From contig CAJINV010000001.1 in the NCBI GenBank assembly GCA_905178155.1, positions 2,222,089 through 2,286,088 on the forward strand: a DNA stretch of 64,000 bases, written 5' to 3'. Every line of letters starts with the position of its first letter. Positions within the stretch are counted from its first letter, which is position 1. Below are positions 21,501 to 31,069 of the stretch, in pieces. Below the pieces are notes generated by a model. It was not told the origin of the DNA and searched no databases. It saw only the letters and a program-made list of their open reading frames with translations. This DNA is from Amoebophrya sp. A120 (taxonomy: Eukaryota > Sar > Dinophyceae > Syndiniales > Amoebophryaceae). The position numbers and the translations under genes are program-made.

Positions 21501-24500
21501 CTCCGTGCCTTGAGCCGCGAAATCGGAGCGGAAAACCCACCCGGGTGCCGTTGGTTTTCTTTCTCATTCCTACCAACTAGACACGGCAGGCTTCCCAGCC
21601 TGGAAACCCTAAACGGGGCACGGGGGCGGAAGGACAATGGCCCGGGCAGGCTTCGGAGCGGAAAACCCACCCGGGCGCCGTCTTCTTTTTCATTCCTACC
21701 ACCTAGGCGCGGCACGCTTCCGGGCCCGAAAACCCTAAACCGGGAAGGGGGGGCGGGTAGACAATTACCAGGGCAGGCTTCATCGGAGTGGAAAACCCAC
21801 CCGGGCGCCGTTCTCTTTTTCAATTCATTCCTACCCCCGCGGCGCGGCAGGCTCTCGAGCCCGGAAACCCTAAACGGGGCACGGGGGGCGGAGAGACAGC
21901 TACCCGGGCAGGCTTCGGAGCGAAAAACAAGCCCAGGCGCCTTTTTCTGTTTCATTCCTACCACCGAGGCGCGGCAGGCTTCCGAGCCCGGAAACCCTAA
22001 ACGGGGCGCGGGGGGCGGGAGGACAGTTGCCCGGGCAAGCTTCGGAGCGGGAAACCCGCCCGGGCGCCGTTTTCTTTTTCATTTCTATCACATAGGCGCG
22101 GCAAGCCTTCGAGCCCGGAAACCCTAAACGGGGCACGGGGGGCGGGAGGACAGTTACCCGGGCAGGTTTCGTAGCGGAAAACCCGCCCGGGCGCCGTTTT
22201 CTTTTTCATTCCTACCACATAGGCGCGGCAGGCCTTCGAGCCCGGAAACCCTAAACGGGGAGGGGGGGGCGGGGGGACAGCTACCCGGGCAGGCTTCGCG
22301 GCGGAAAACCCACCCAGGCGCCGTTTTCTTTTTCATGCCCACCCAACAAATAGGCGCGGCAGGCTTTGGGGCCCGCAAACCCTAAACGGGGCACGGGGGG
22401 CGGGGAGACAGTGCCCCTAGCAGGCTTCGGAGCGGAAAACCCAAGACGGCGCCGCTGTGTTTTTCATTCCTACCAACTAGACACGGCAGCCTCCCGGGCC
22501 CACAAACGGACCCCAAACGGGGCACGGGGGCGGAAAGGCAGCGACCCGGGCAGGCTTCGTAGCGGAAAACCCGCCCGGGCGCCGTTCCCTTTTTCATTCC
22601 TACCCCCGCGGCGCGGCAGGCTCTCGAGCCCGGAAACCCTAAACGGGGCACGGGAGGCGGAGAGACATTTACCCGGGCAGGCTTCGGAGCGGAAAACCCA
22701 CCCAGTCGCCTTTTTCTGTTTCATTCCTACCACCGAGGCGCGGCAGGCTTCCGAGCCCGGAAACCCTAAACGGGGCTCGGGGGGCGGGAGGACAGTTGCC
22801 CGGGCAGGCTTCGGAGCGGGAAACCCGCCCGGGCGCCGTTTCCTTTTTCATTCCTACCACATAGTCGCGACACGCCCTCGAGCCCGGAAGCCCTAAACGG
22901 GGCGCGGGGGGCGGGAGGAAAGTTATCCGGGCAGGCTTCGGAGCGGAAAGCCCGCCCGGGCGCCGTTTTCTTTTTCATTCCTACCAAATAGGCGCGGCAG
23001 GCCTTCGAACCCGGGAACCCTAAGCGGGGAGAGGGGGGCGGGGGGACAGCTACCCGGGCAGGCTTCGGGGCGGAAAACCCACCCAGGCGCAGTTTTCTTT
23101 TTCATTCCTACCAAATAGGCGCGGCAGGCTTTCGAGCCCGGAAACCCTAAACGGGGCACGGGGGGCGGGGAGACAATGCCCCAGGGCAGGCTTCGGAGCG
23201 AGCGGAAAACCCAACAAGGCGCCGCTGTCTTTTTCATTCCTACCACCTAGACGCAGCAGGCTTCCGGGCCGAGAAACCCTAAACGGGGCACGGGGGCTGA
23301 AAGACAGTGACCCGGGCAGGCTTCGTAGCGGAAAACCCGCAAAGGCGCCGCTTTTTCTTTCATTCCTACCACCTAGGCGCGCAGGCTTCCGAGCCCGGAA
23401 ACCCTCCACGGGGAACGGGGGCCGGATAGACAATTACCCGAGCAAGCTTCGGAGCGGAAAACCCACCCGGGCGCCGCTCTCTTTCTCATTCCTGCCTCCT
23501 AGGCGCGGCAGGCTCCCTAGCCCGGAAACCTTAAACGGGGCGCGCGGGGCGGAAAGACAGTTTCCCGGGCAGGCTTCGGGGCGGAAAACCCACCCGGGCG
23601 CCGCGTTCTTTTGTTTGTTTTCATTCCTATCAGCTAGGCGAGGCAGGCTCACGAGCCCCAGGCCTAAGCGGGGCACGGCTGGCGGAGAGACAGCTACCCG
23701 GGAAGGCTTCGGGGCGAAAAACCCGCCCAGACGCCTTTTTTTTTGGTAGCGCGGGGCCCCTTCCCTAGATGCCCCCCTCCCCTAGATGCCATGTGGAGCC
23801 CGGCGCCCTAGATGCCATGTTGAGCATGGCCCCTCGTTCGCTCCTTGCAGGAGTTTTGGGCCCCCTAGATGCCATGTTCGTTGAGCATGGCACCCGTGTC
23901 AAGGAATCATGACAACCACAGTACGCCGCCCTCTTTCCACAACAAGTACCCCCAGGCCAAAAATAAAAGGAACGACATTTAGTGCACTGCATTGCAAACC
24001 GCCGCGCATTTTCTAGGCGGGCGCGAAAGGGCGATCCGCTTTACGGGACCGGCGGGAAGATCGAGCGCGGGACAGGAATGTAGAGGAGCCACCCGGGGGG
24101 TGGACCAGTGTGAAACAACGCGAGGCAAAGCACAGCTATGCTCTGCGGTCTCGCGCGTGCTGCGCAATGGCTTTGATAACGAGGGGGAGGACGAGAACGA
24201 CAGGCGTTGAGTCTAAAAATCTTATTTTTATTGGAGGAGTGGATGCGAAATTCGTCAGCTATATAATTTTAATCCGCGAATTTTCAAAATTTAATTTTTA
24301 TGGGCCGGAGAAAGCGAAACTGTCGGAGACGTGGTTCGCGAGGAAACAAGGCAAATCCGCGAAAGTTGGAAATTTTATTTTTAATTTTTTCATTGAAATT
24401 GAAAAAGCGACAACCTTTTTTGCAGTCCCAAATGTGTCTTGTAGCGTGGGGGTTCACGTCCGGAAAGAGGGCTCATTGGTTTGGGTGCGTGGTTTTGGGT

Positions 24501-26495
24501 ACGTGGATTTGGGTACGTGGATTTGCTTGGGTACGTGGATTGCCAGGATACCATAAATCTGATTTCATTTCGATAATCTGATTCGAACCGATGAAGCCCA
24601 AAATATGCATCACAAGTCGCGCATTCTTCCAGACCCAGACATTTTTGCATTTGATAACAGGGAGGTGAGGACGAGCAGAAAAAAGTAGTTCCACACAAAG
24701 GGGACCCACTCCCGCGCGATCCGCCACTGGCAACGATGCAGCACGCCCACCGGGAGGCGCTCCACCGACACGTCGAAGCTGTCCGGACACAGAAACCAAT
24801 CCGGCATGCGGAACGCCCACTCAAAGGACCGGTCAAGCTCCTCCTCGGGGATCTCGTCAAATTCCCACGTGTCACTGTCCTCGCAGTACAGGTCAATGCT
24901 CAAGTCCTGGACGTCAAACGGAAACTGGCGCGCATCCATGTTGCTCTGCATGGTGCCGTGGAAAATTTTCTGCGAAATCGCCTCGTAAATCACCCGTGTA
25001 GTGTATCCTGAGTAAAAACGTACCCACGCCAGAGTTGTAATGCAGATTTGCAAAGACAGGAGGACTTGTAACGCGCATCCGCATGAGAGCCATTTCCAAA
25101 CGTGTTTTGGAATTTGTGATGCTGTGAACAGGATGAGCAGATGAATCTGTGATGCGGCTGCACTTGCTAACCTGCACTATATTACTGCAGAGTGCAACTT
25201 GTCATGCGTGACTCACAAAACTCCTAGGTTTGTGTTGCAAAATCCTCATCCTGACTCTGGTGTGGGTACGTTTTTACTCAGGATATAGAAGTCTGGGCAG
25301 CAGCCGGCTTGTGGTCCTTCTGCTTGCTACTTTTGCCGATATTCTTTGTCGCAGAACCCTCCCCGGCTGTGGGGGCTTGGGCAGATGAAAAAGGATGGTC
25401 TTGATGCAGTTGCTCCGTTCCAAGCATCTTCCCTGAATGCTCTTGCACTTGCAAAGGCAATGCTCCTGCTGCCTCGTCACCTCCAAGGACAGGAGGAGCG
25501 TCGGTACTACCAGGTGCTGCTGCTGGGGAAGAAGCTATTGGATTCATAATCTTGGTTTGTCGCGCTGTCACGGTTGGTCGGCGAAAAGATCCCGCGCTGT
25601 TCAGCTGTTCTGCAACTTCCACTTGCAACCGTCGCGCAGGAAGAACCGCAAGAGCACCACCAGCGCTCCGTGAGGTCGTGTGCAGCTCCGGATTTTGTTC
25701 GCCACCCGAATGTCGCGACAGCACCTTGCTCAGGGATTGACTCTCACTGGGCCGCGGGGACGACTCCAAAAATTCTTCTTCTTCTTCGATAACTTCTGTG
25801 ATGGTCCGTTTCCACGCAGTCCACTCGGTGTCCACTTCCTGCAAGTTGTGGCAGTTTTTGTACAGGAACTTGGGCATCTCGAAGGGACACTTTTCCCGGC
25901 GCCGCGCTGCTAAGAAACCGCCCCCGCTGGTACTACTGTGGCCAAGCTCCTTCTGCATGTGGAGCCACTCTTCTTCCGATACCTCTCGATGCAACCGAAG
26001 CTTGCAAAAAACCCGATAGGTCTCTTCCGGCAGATTGATCTGGCTCACGCGAAACGGGTGGAAGCTAAGCCGGACCTTTTTACGCTGGTGGTGTCCTCCA
26101 TCAGCAGGTCCGAATGGTGCAGCTGCTAGACCGGCTTCGGTCCAAATGGAGCAATCTTCACTCCCGCGCGAGTCGCGCGGGAGTGAAGATTGCTCGTCGC
26201 CAACCGTACTAGCGGGTTTGGTGTTGGTCAAGGCGTCGAGGACCTCCGCACCGCCGGGGACTTCCTCGAACAACGTCTCGTTTTCTCGGACCGCCATGAG
26301 TTTCGAGCCCGCACGTGAAGTAATATGGTCTAAATCAGCTTGCATCGAAGCACGGGCTGCTCCCTCCTTAATATTCTCGCTGCATTGATGCTGCAGCCCA
26401 CTTTGATCTTCGCTGGGGACGGAGGGATGAGCGGGTGGACCGGGACGAGATTCCTGTTCTCGCTGCGGAATAGGGTCCAAAAGCGTCGGAAGCAT
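18549..26495 (-). CDS. pentameric ligand-gated ion channel (Cys-loop superfamily) with long tails
   Basis: Exons 26495-25286, 24998-24657, 20518-20417, 20123-19768 and 19496-18549 sum to 986 codons (985 aa). The first about 230 residues are low-complexity and acidic. The ligand-binding domain includes VRLSFHPFRVSQINLPEETY and, after element C3, the family hallmark FHGTMQSNMDARQFPFDVQ with LSIDLYCED. M1 is the hydrophobic run ending LLVLTSLFGFFSFA across the giant intron. The pre-M2/M2 part reads ERLGAIDNPRDGLAVVVMV into ILTNVSFKSSAG, and M3 follows GYLTYLDIFILATLLVNFL, a typical YLTYLD signature. M4 is around WLIRFLFGVYVLFILIFCGW. A cytoplasmic-like tail of about 360 residues follows. No classical Cys-loop pair was found, as in many protist and bacterial members. 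Such channels gate ions after ligand binding; ligand and selectivity cannot be read. Confidence 0.8.
19502..19767. mobile_element. introner A6 (family A)
   Basis: Family-A TIRs with duplication GTGCG (19497-19501 and 19768-19772). Excision gives SDLAAHMKAAED. Near-identical internally to A2, same orientation. Confidence 0.93.
20129..20416. mobile_element. introner C2 (family C)
   Basis: Family-C TIRs with internal sequence reversed relative to C1 and C3. Flanking repeats ACGCG and ACACG, four of five identical. Excision gives VILTNVSFKSS, placing the element inside the channel's M2 region. Confidence 0.88.
21006..21063. repeat. perfect 58-bp palindrome
   Basis: Two 29-nt arms without spacer, centred between 21034 and 21035 and made of CGTCGGCCAGGGCAGCC and CCGCCGG-rich sequence. 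Every position pairs. It would form a very stable cruciform or hairpin. Confidence 0.95.
21064..21110. repeat. degenerate telomere-like repeats
   Basis: Contains AAACCCCAAACCCTAGACC followed by CCAACCCTAACCC, variants of the CCCTAAA/TTTAGGG telomere repeat, immediately next to the palindrome. Confidence 0.6.
21517..23750. repeat. about 17-18 copies of a 127-bp satellite with CCCTAAACGGGG motif
   Basis: Units recur every 125-132 bp. Each contains GGCAGGCTTCGGAGCGGAAA, a CGCCCGGGCGCC-like palindromic core, TTTTTCATTCCTACCA, GGCGCGGCAGGC and AAACCCTAAACGGGG. The period is not a multiple of three, and open frames across it only reflect the lack of stops. Copies are roughly 85-95% alike by eye. 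Confidence 0.93.
23755..23900. repeat. short repeats of CCTAGATGCCATGT
   Basis: Four copies of CCTAGATGCC(ATGT), three followed by GAGC(ATGGC), directly downstream of the satellite array. Confidence 0.7.
25004..25285. mobile_element. introner C3 (family C)
   Basis: Family-C TIRs, same orientation as C1. Flanking repeats TAGTG and TAGAA match at three positions only. Excision gives AAAQTSTRVIYEA in frame. Confidence 0.87.
26149..26195. repeat. 47-nt perfect hairpin inside the ion-channel coding sequence
   Basis: Arms of 23 nt (26149-26171 and 26173-26195) with a one-base spacer. The arm begins GAGCAATCTTCACTCCCGCG. It encodes part of the low-complexity N-terminal region (SSLPRDSRGSED) without disturbing the frame. 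Confidence 0.93.
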
Positions 26496-26659
26496 TTGCT
26501 GGTGACCGCCCGGCGCTCCTCCTCCAGAGCCGCCACGACCTATTCAAGAGCTACAAACCATCTGCACACTCACTTTTGCATTTGCGCACAGCGCACTTAC
26601 TTGAGAATTACAAAAAGTTCTGTCTATGCGAAAACTTGATGCTGGACGATATGCGATAA

Positions 26660-27061
26660 TCAACAACAAACTTGCAAAAAGGTGACTTTTGTGATGGTGA
26701 TTTCTTGTTGCATACCACCTCCACCGTGACCAGTGCCTGCCCCCATGACTGGCGTCGCGGCCAGGGCCACACTCGAGTCGAGGTCGCGGCTGTGGGTCTT
26801 CACCAGGCTTTTGTCAGGCGCCAACCATTGCTGTTGCGCTTCCTTGTGGAGGTGCACAGCTGCCATCACGCCGATGCCCGTTGGCTTCAAGCCGATGTGG
26901 TTTCGCACGCTCGGAATCGCGGCAATGGGTTTCATAGACATGTGGAAGAAGTTGTCCTGAAGATGAAAAGTTTTTTCGTGCAAGCAAGCAGTCAGTGGTT
27001 GTGGTTCTGCTTCTGCTTCTGCTTCTGCAGTGAGGTTATAATTAGCAAAGATAGATGACAT
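26660..27061 (-). CDS. hypothetical 133-aa protein
   Basis: ATG at 27061 to a stop at 26660. The sequence starts with an (Ala-Glu) repeat, then QDNFFHMSMKPIAAIPSVR and NHIGLKPTGIGVMAAVHLH, then a Gly/His-rich stretch. Composition looks coding-like through most of its length; the last 10-15 residues may be intron read-through. No family recognised. It lies just upstream of the ion-channel gene on the same strand and could be an independent small gene or a first exon. Confidence 0.4.
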   Translation of the reverse strand: MSSIFANYNLTAEAEAEAEPQPLTACLHEKTFHLQDNFFHMSMKPIAAIPSVRNHIGLKPTGIGVMAAVHLHKEAQQQWLAPDKSLVKTHSRDLDSSVALAATPVMGAGTGHGGGGMQQEITITKVTFLQVCC

Positions 27062-27129
27062 GTTGACGTGTGCTTGATTTCATTGTTCAGGTATAGCATA
27101 AAGCATTTGGTTCGAGAAATGGGTCACTT

Positions 27130-27594
27130 TCAAAATACTGCAGCCCCGCTTATGATGATGAAAGAATGAGGCATAGCAATAACTGCGGTTTTGGTCCTTT
27201 CCTTTTCCATGAAACAATAAAAATCCAGTACTCGACGCGGATTCATGTCCAGTACTCGACGCGATTGCCCTGCAGGTTTTCGCAGCCCGCTTTCCTTCCT
27301 TTCATTGCTTCGCTGGAAAGGCGCGGAGGTGTGCGGCTTCTCATCCCGTGGTCGGGGGATCTCAAGAACATCCCGCACCGGAGATGCCGTGCGGCTCTTT
27401 GTCTTTTTCATCCCCGTTGATGCTGTTGTACAACCGGGCGCGGAACCGTGCCTGTTCGCATCCCGCTGTATAAAAATATGTTGCCCATGCGCCGGAACGC
27501 CGCGTTTAGAAGAATTTTGGTTCGATGCCGATGCGACCGACCGTTTAGACTCGTGGTTCGACGACCAGAAACTAATATTGCTGATACTAAACAT
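27130..27594 (-). CDS. hypothetical 154-aa basic protein
   Basis: ATG at 27594. Rich in Ser, Arg, Lys and Asn, with no membrane segment except a short hydrophobic C-terminal end (SFIIISGAAVF). It includes the near-duplicate peptides SRRVLDMN and PRRVLDFY, which come from a 16-bp direct repeat near 27221 and 27249. No family or splice signal recognised; it may be a real small gene or a chance frame. Confidence 0.3.
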   Translation of the reverse strand: MFSISNISFWSSNHESKRSVASASNQNSSKRGVPAHGQHIFIQRDANRHGSAPGCTTASTGMKKTKSRTASPVRDVLEIPRPRDEKPHTSAPFQRSNERKESGLRKPAGQSRRVLDMNPRRVLDFYCFMEKERTKTAVIAMPHSFIIISGAAVF

Positions 27595-28469
27595 CTTGAT
27601 TTAATATTTTATTTCCAGCGAGGACGACAAAGAGAGTAGTGAAAGGAGACTGCCTCGGTCGTGCAAAATAAGTACGACCTGACCACCTCGGCAGCGCGAC
27701 CTCCTGCTGCGTGATCACAACACGAAATAAACACACCTACTTCACACTAAAGCCAGAGGACACCTCGCTGACTAGGAGTAGGAATTACCTATGTCAAAGG
27801 AGACGAAGGCGATGATTTTGATTACCATTCCATTTCCTGCTATAATTCTGATGCGCCCGAAAGTAATCTTGGTGGAGAAACTTACTACCTCAAGCACTGA
27901 AAAAACATGTCGAGGCCAAAAATTCTACAACTTCCTCTGCAGTTACAACCCTCTACAAAGAAATGCCAGATTCTCTCCCCAGCCCCAGGTGCAGTGGATG
28001 CAGTTAGACCGATAGGAGGACATATACATCTTCCTGGACAGCATCCTATTGTTTCGACTTTACTCTGAAAGAACCTACCATGGATCAGACAGAGACTCCT
28101 GCGGCACGAAAAATCTCGACATTTAGGACGACAGCGACATCCAAAAAAAAAGGAAAAAAAGCGCAATGCAAATGCTTTTTACAACAAAAGAATCTGGTGT
28201 TTCTACTTTTGAAACACGGGCCGCTGAAACACGATGCCAACTCAACGTCAATCTGATTCGGATTCCGAATTATCAAACCGACCAAATCCAAATCCAATTG
28301 GCATCGACGTCACGGACCTCAAAATAAAAAAAAACTCGAATTGCTGTTGCTCAGGTTCCGTGCATAATTGTGCTCTAAACTCAAGCATCCTATAGCGAGT
28401 AAGAAATGTCCTCGATGCAGATGTCCTCTTTTTTATTGGCCATACTCATTGTCCGCGTCATTCTACACT
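27595..28469. other. intergenic region, about 870 bp
   Basis: Lies between the PEX10 stop and the small basic ORF. Moderately AT-rich. No convincing gene or repeat recognised. Confidence 0.45.
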
Positions 28470-31069
28470 TCAGCCACCCACCTCAGCCTTCGACAGGTCA
28501 TGATGCCACACCGGCCAGAGGGACTGGACGTCACACGGCGCACGGCACAGCGGACAACTCCGGTTCGCACTCACTACGAGGCGGAAAAGTCCGCCCCAGC
28601 CCAATTTTCAAAAATTTCAATATGTGGCTTTAGTAGTCCCGGTTAGAGGAGACAATCGGGAACGCGACCAAGCCAGTGGTCGCTGAATGCGGGGGCGCGC
28701 TTCGGGCGCTCCGCCTGCCTGGGCAGGGGCCAAGCGTCGCGCCGCGCCATATCCTTGCGCTCCTATTTGGCGAATGCGCATGGTGTGGCGCACTTTTGGG
28801 CGCCGACTTTCCTGGCCGTCGTATATTTGTGCGTGAATGCTTCACAATGTTTTCCAGAAAAGTCCGCCCCAGGACGAACAAGGAGGCCGAATCTGGTACC
28901 CGTCGACCCTGGGGCGGACTTTTCTTGATCGGGGTACTCAGGTCGGGATTGGCCTCTCCCAGAAAAGTCCGCCCCAGGCCGAACGGGCACTGCGCCAAGT
29001 GGTCGGTCGGAGAGGGCAAAAGAGGCGAAAAAACATGACACGGGGTCCCCGAGCCTCTGGGGCGCTATCATTAATTCAAGGCCAGTCCTGGACTGGCCCC
29101 ATTTCACACTGCGCGCCGGGCGGGAAACTGCCTTTCCAAGCTGCGCGGGTTGGGGCGTACAAGTCGCCACGAAGTCAATAATGGGAGTCGATCTCGCGGA
29201 GAAGAATACCGAGACGCAGCAGCGACAAACGGGGCATGCTTTCCGTGCGAAAAGATCTCGCGCAATGAAATTTTTGAAAATTGGGCTGGGGCGGACAACT
29301 CCGGTTCGCACTCACCCACGAATAGGCACAATCCCAGCAGAAAGCGCATCGGCGGGAAAAAAAACTGCAAGTCAGAGGACTGTAGTTGTTATTTTGCCTT
29401 GTAGTTATTGGACCTTGCGCGTGCTGCCCCGCCTTCTTGGTTATGGTTTCGCATAGGCATGACAAAAATTACTGTTTTCTGTTTGCCTTCAACAGCTGGG
29501 CCGCGTTTGTGAACTACAACCAGCTTCCCGCAAAGGCGTGCCATGACAAGCAATTTGGCCCTATAGATACTTACTCTATTTCTTCGTCGAGCAGTTTTCT
29601 TCTGTCTGCAAAAGCGCGAGCCTCCATCAAATAAATGTATACAGAATGGTACTACATCGACATCCAGTGTACACCAATGACGCAGTATAATTCTCCTCGA
29701 ATAACACGTGTCCACACTTAACGGACGTCGGTGCTCGGATTTCGCCAAAACAAATGTTGCAATCGATGCCGCCCGGCCGCGCCGTTCGTGGTGGTAGGGA
29801 CGGTTTCTTGCGCAGTTCTTCTCTTCGCAGCAGTCCTGGTGCTGCAGTAGTGTTTCGTTCAAATTTCTCTACTGTAGAAGAAGTGCTGCCGTTCATTTCA
29901 TGCAGATCTAGTCCGCCTGCCGCAGGAGCATCTATCGCTGGTTGACGATCATTCCTTTCGCTGCTAGAACGTGATTGTGACGTAGAATTAGCTGGTGGCT
30001 TCGAACCTTTTGCATGGATGATGCTGGTTTCAGCAGACAACATCCTGCTCTGTCTGTCTACTTCGTCTTCTTTTCCTTCGCTGAAGCTAACCCGGGGACC
30101 ACTTTTTGTCGGATGTCTTGAAAGCACAATATCTCCTATTCGTCGCTTCATCTCCAGGATCACTCGCGGAACAAGCACCTCATGCATCGGCGGCGCGTTC
30201 TTGTACAGCCGACGTAGGTACAGCGCTACCTGCACGACACACAGCGCGCTAAGTGCGTAAAAGTACCGCTGGACCATCGTTGTCGGCTTATTAACATCAT
30301 TCTTATCCGCTGCTGTCCTTCCCCGCCGTTCCTCGTATCCAAGCGAGCGCCGCCGCCAGCCGAGTAGCCGGTGCGGCAGACTTTCGTACATCCCGACAAG
30401 AAAGAAGGATGCACGGTTCAGCGTCAGCGCCAGTTGAAGTGCGTCATTGAGGAATTGACTTGTCCTCGGCGAGAGTCTTGATGCGCCCAGTACAGCAGGT
30501 AGAAGTTGGTTCGTCGCAACTTGCAATCCTGAGAGAAACACCCGGGAAAGAAATCCTGGCACGCGCTCCGCCCGAAAGAGATAATTATCTGGAGGCCAGC
30601 CACTACCGCTAGGCTTTCCTGTTTCATTCACTGGCGACCCAGGCCCGACTATTTCCGGTTCTAGTACTTCTCTCTGCCCCTGCTGAAGCTGATGTCGGTA
30701 GTTCCCGGAAACCGTAATATGCCGCGCAACCACTGGCGCCAGGTCCGCGTACTCTTCCCCGAGGGTGCGCGGTCCGGCCAGGAGGAGAAAATCCGCAAGC
30801 GCGTTGGCGACGCGCGGCAGGACGGCGCGGTACCGGTGGCACGTTTGGCTGCCAAAAAGGGTCTCCGCGAACTGGGCGAACCTCGCCCGGAATCTCTCCC
30901 GGTACTGCTCATCCTTCTGACTCGCCGCCAGGAGGTCGGTTGTGTCAGCATAGGGTGGGTACCAAATGGTCTTGTTATTTTCAAGTGCAGTCGAGTTCTT
31001 GGGTGGAATGAAGGGGGCACTAGAAGAAGAACTAGAACTAGACGAACTATCTGGCGCTATCTGCAACAT
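28470..31069 (-). CDS. PEX10: PEX10, peroxisomal RING E3 ligase
   Basis: ATG at 31069. After a Ser-rich start, the Pex2/Pex12-type N-terminal domain contains RYRAVLPRVANALADFLLL, LGEEYADLAPVVARHI and MYESLPHRLLGW, plus hydrophobic stretches expected for a peroxisomal membrane protein. The C-terminal C3HC4 RING is split over three exons. CNICFGEIRAPTSVKCGH ends exon 1 near 29710. FCWDCAYSW lies at about 29342-29316. VSANRSCPLCRA lies at 28574-28539, with the stop at 28470. The CxxC-x11-CGH spacing and CPLCR match PEX10 rather than PEX2 or PEX12. In the known complex PEX10 ubiquitinates the PEX5 receptor for recycling. The boundary between exons 1 and 2 is not fixed. The second intron is a 717-bp insertion bounded by a 24-bp coding duplication. 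Confidence 0.82.
28575..29291. mobile_element. 717-bp inverted-repeat insertion forming a PEX10 intron
   Basis: Exactly flanked by 24-bp direct repeats (28551-28574 and 29292-29315) that encode VSANRSCP on the minus strand. A 29-bp perfect inverted repeat (28591-28619 and 29266-29294) lies at its ends. AAAAGTCCGCCCCAG recurs at 28585, 28858 and 28963 and in complement at 28908, giving internal hairpins. Keeping one 24-bp copy restores the RING frame. Confidence 0.8.

Larger units (their letters stand above)
20738..24599. mobile_element. nested 3.86-kb insertion with mirrored arms and satellite core
   Basis: Flanked by an 8-bp direct repeat AAAATATG (20730-20737 and 24600-24607). The ends pair imperfectly through repeated AATCAGATTACGAAATG-like units. 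Arms are mirrored: CCACGTACCCAAAT repeats at 21187-21230 match GGGTACGTGGATTTG at 24498-24540, and AAAATAAAATTT/CGCGG stretches occur on both sides. No transposase-like ORF exists inside, so it is non-autonomous or not a classical transposon. Confidence 0.65.
20524..24656. mobile_element. introner A7, 4.1 kb because of a nested insertion
   Basis: Both family-A TIRs are present but 4133 bp apart. The outer duplication is ACAGG (20519-20523 and 24657-24661), and excision restores VLTSLFGFFSF in the channel's first membrane segment. Removing the nested segment 20738-24599 leaves a normal element of roughly 260 bp, related in reverse orientation to A3 and A12. Confidence 0.85.

Noticed and set aside
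21510-22127. 205-codon plus-strand frame and many similar frames in the satellite
   Set aside because: The 127-bp period is not divisible by three and the same sequence is open in several frames on both strands; these are by-products of a stop-poor satellite.
21517-23750. CRISPR array
   Set aside because: The whole 127-bp unit repeats with no alternation of constant repeats and unique spacers, and the genome is eukaryotic.
24580-24600. tRNA T-arm-like GATTCGAACC
   Set aside because: No acceptor or anticodon stems can be paired around it; it belongs to the AATCAGATT end repeats of the nested insertion.
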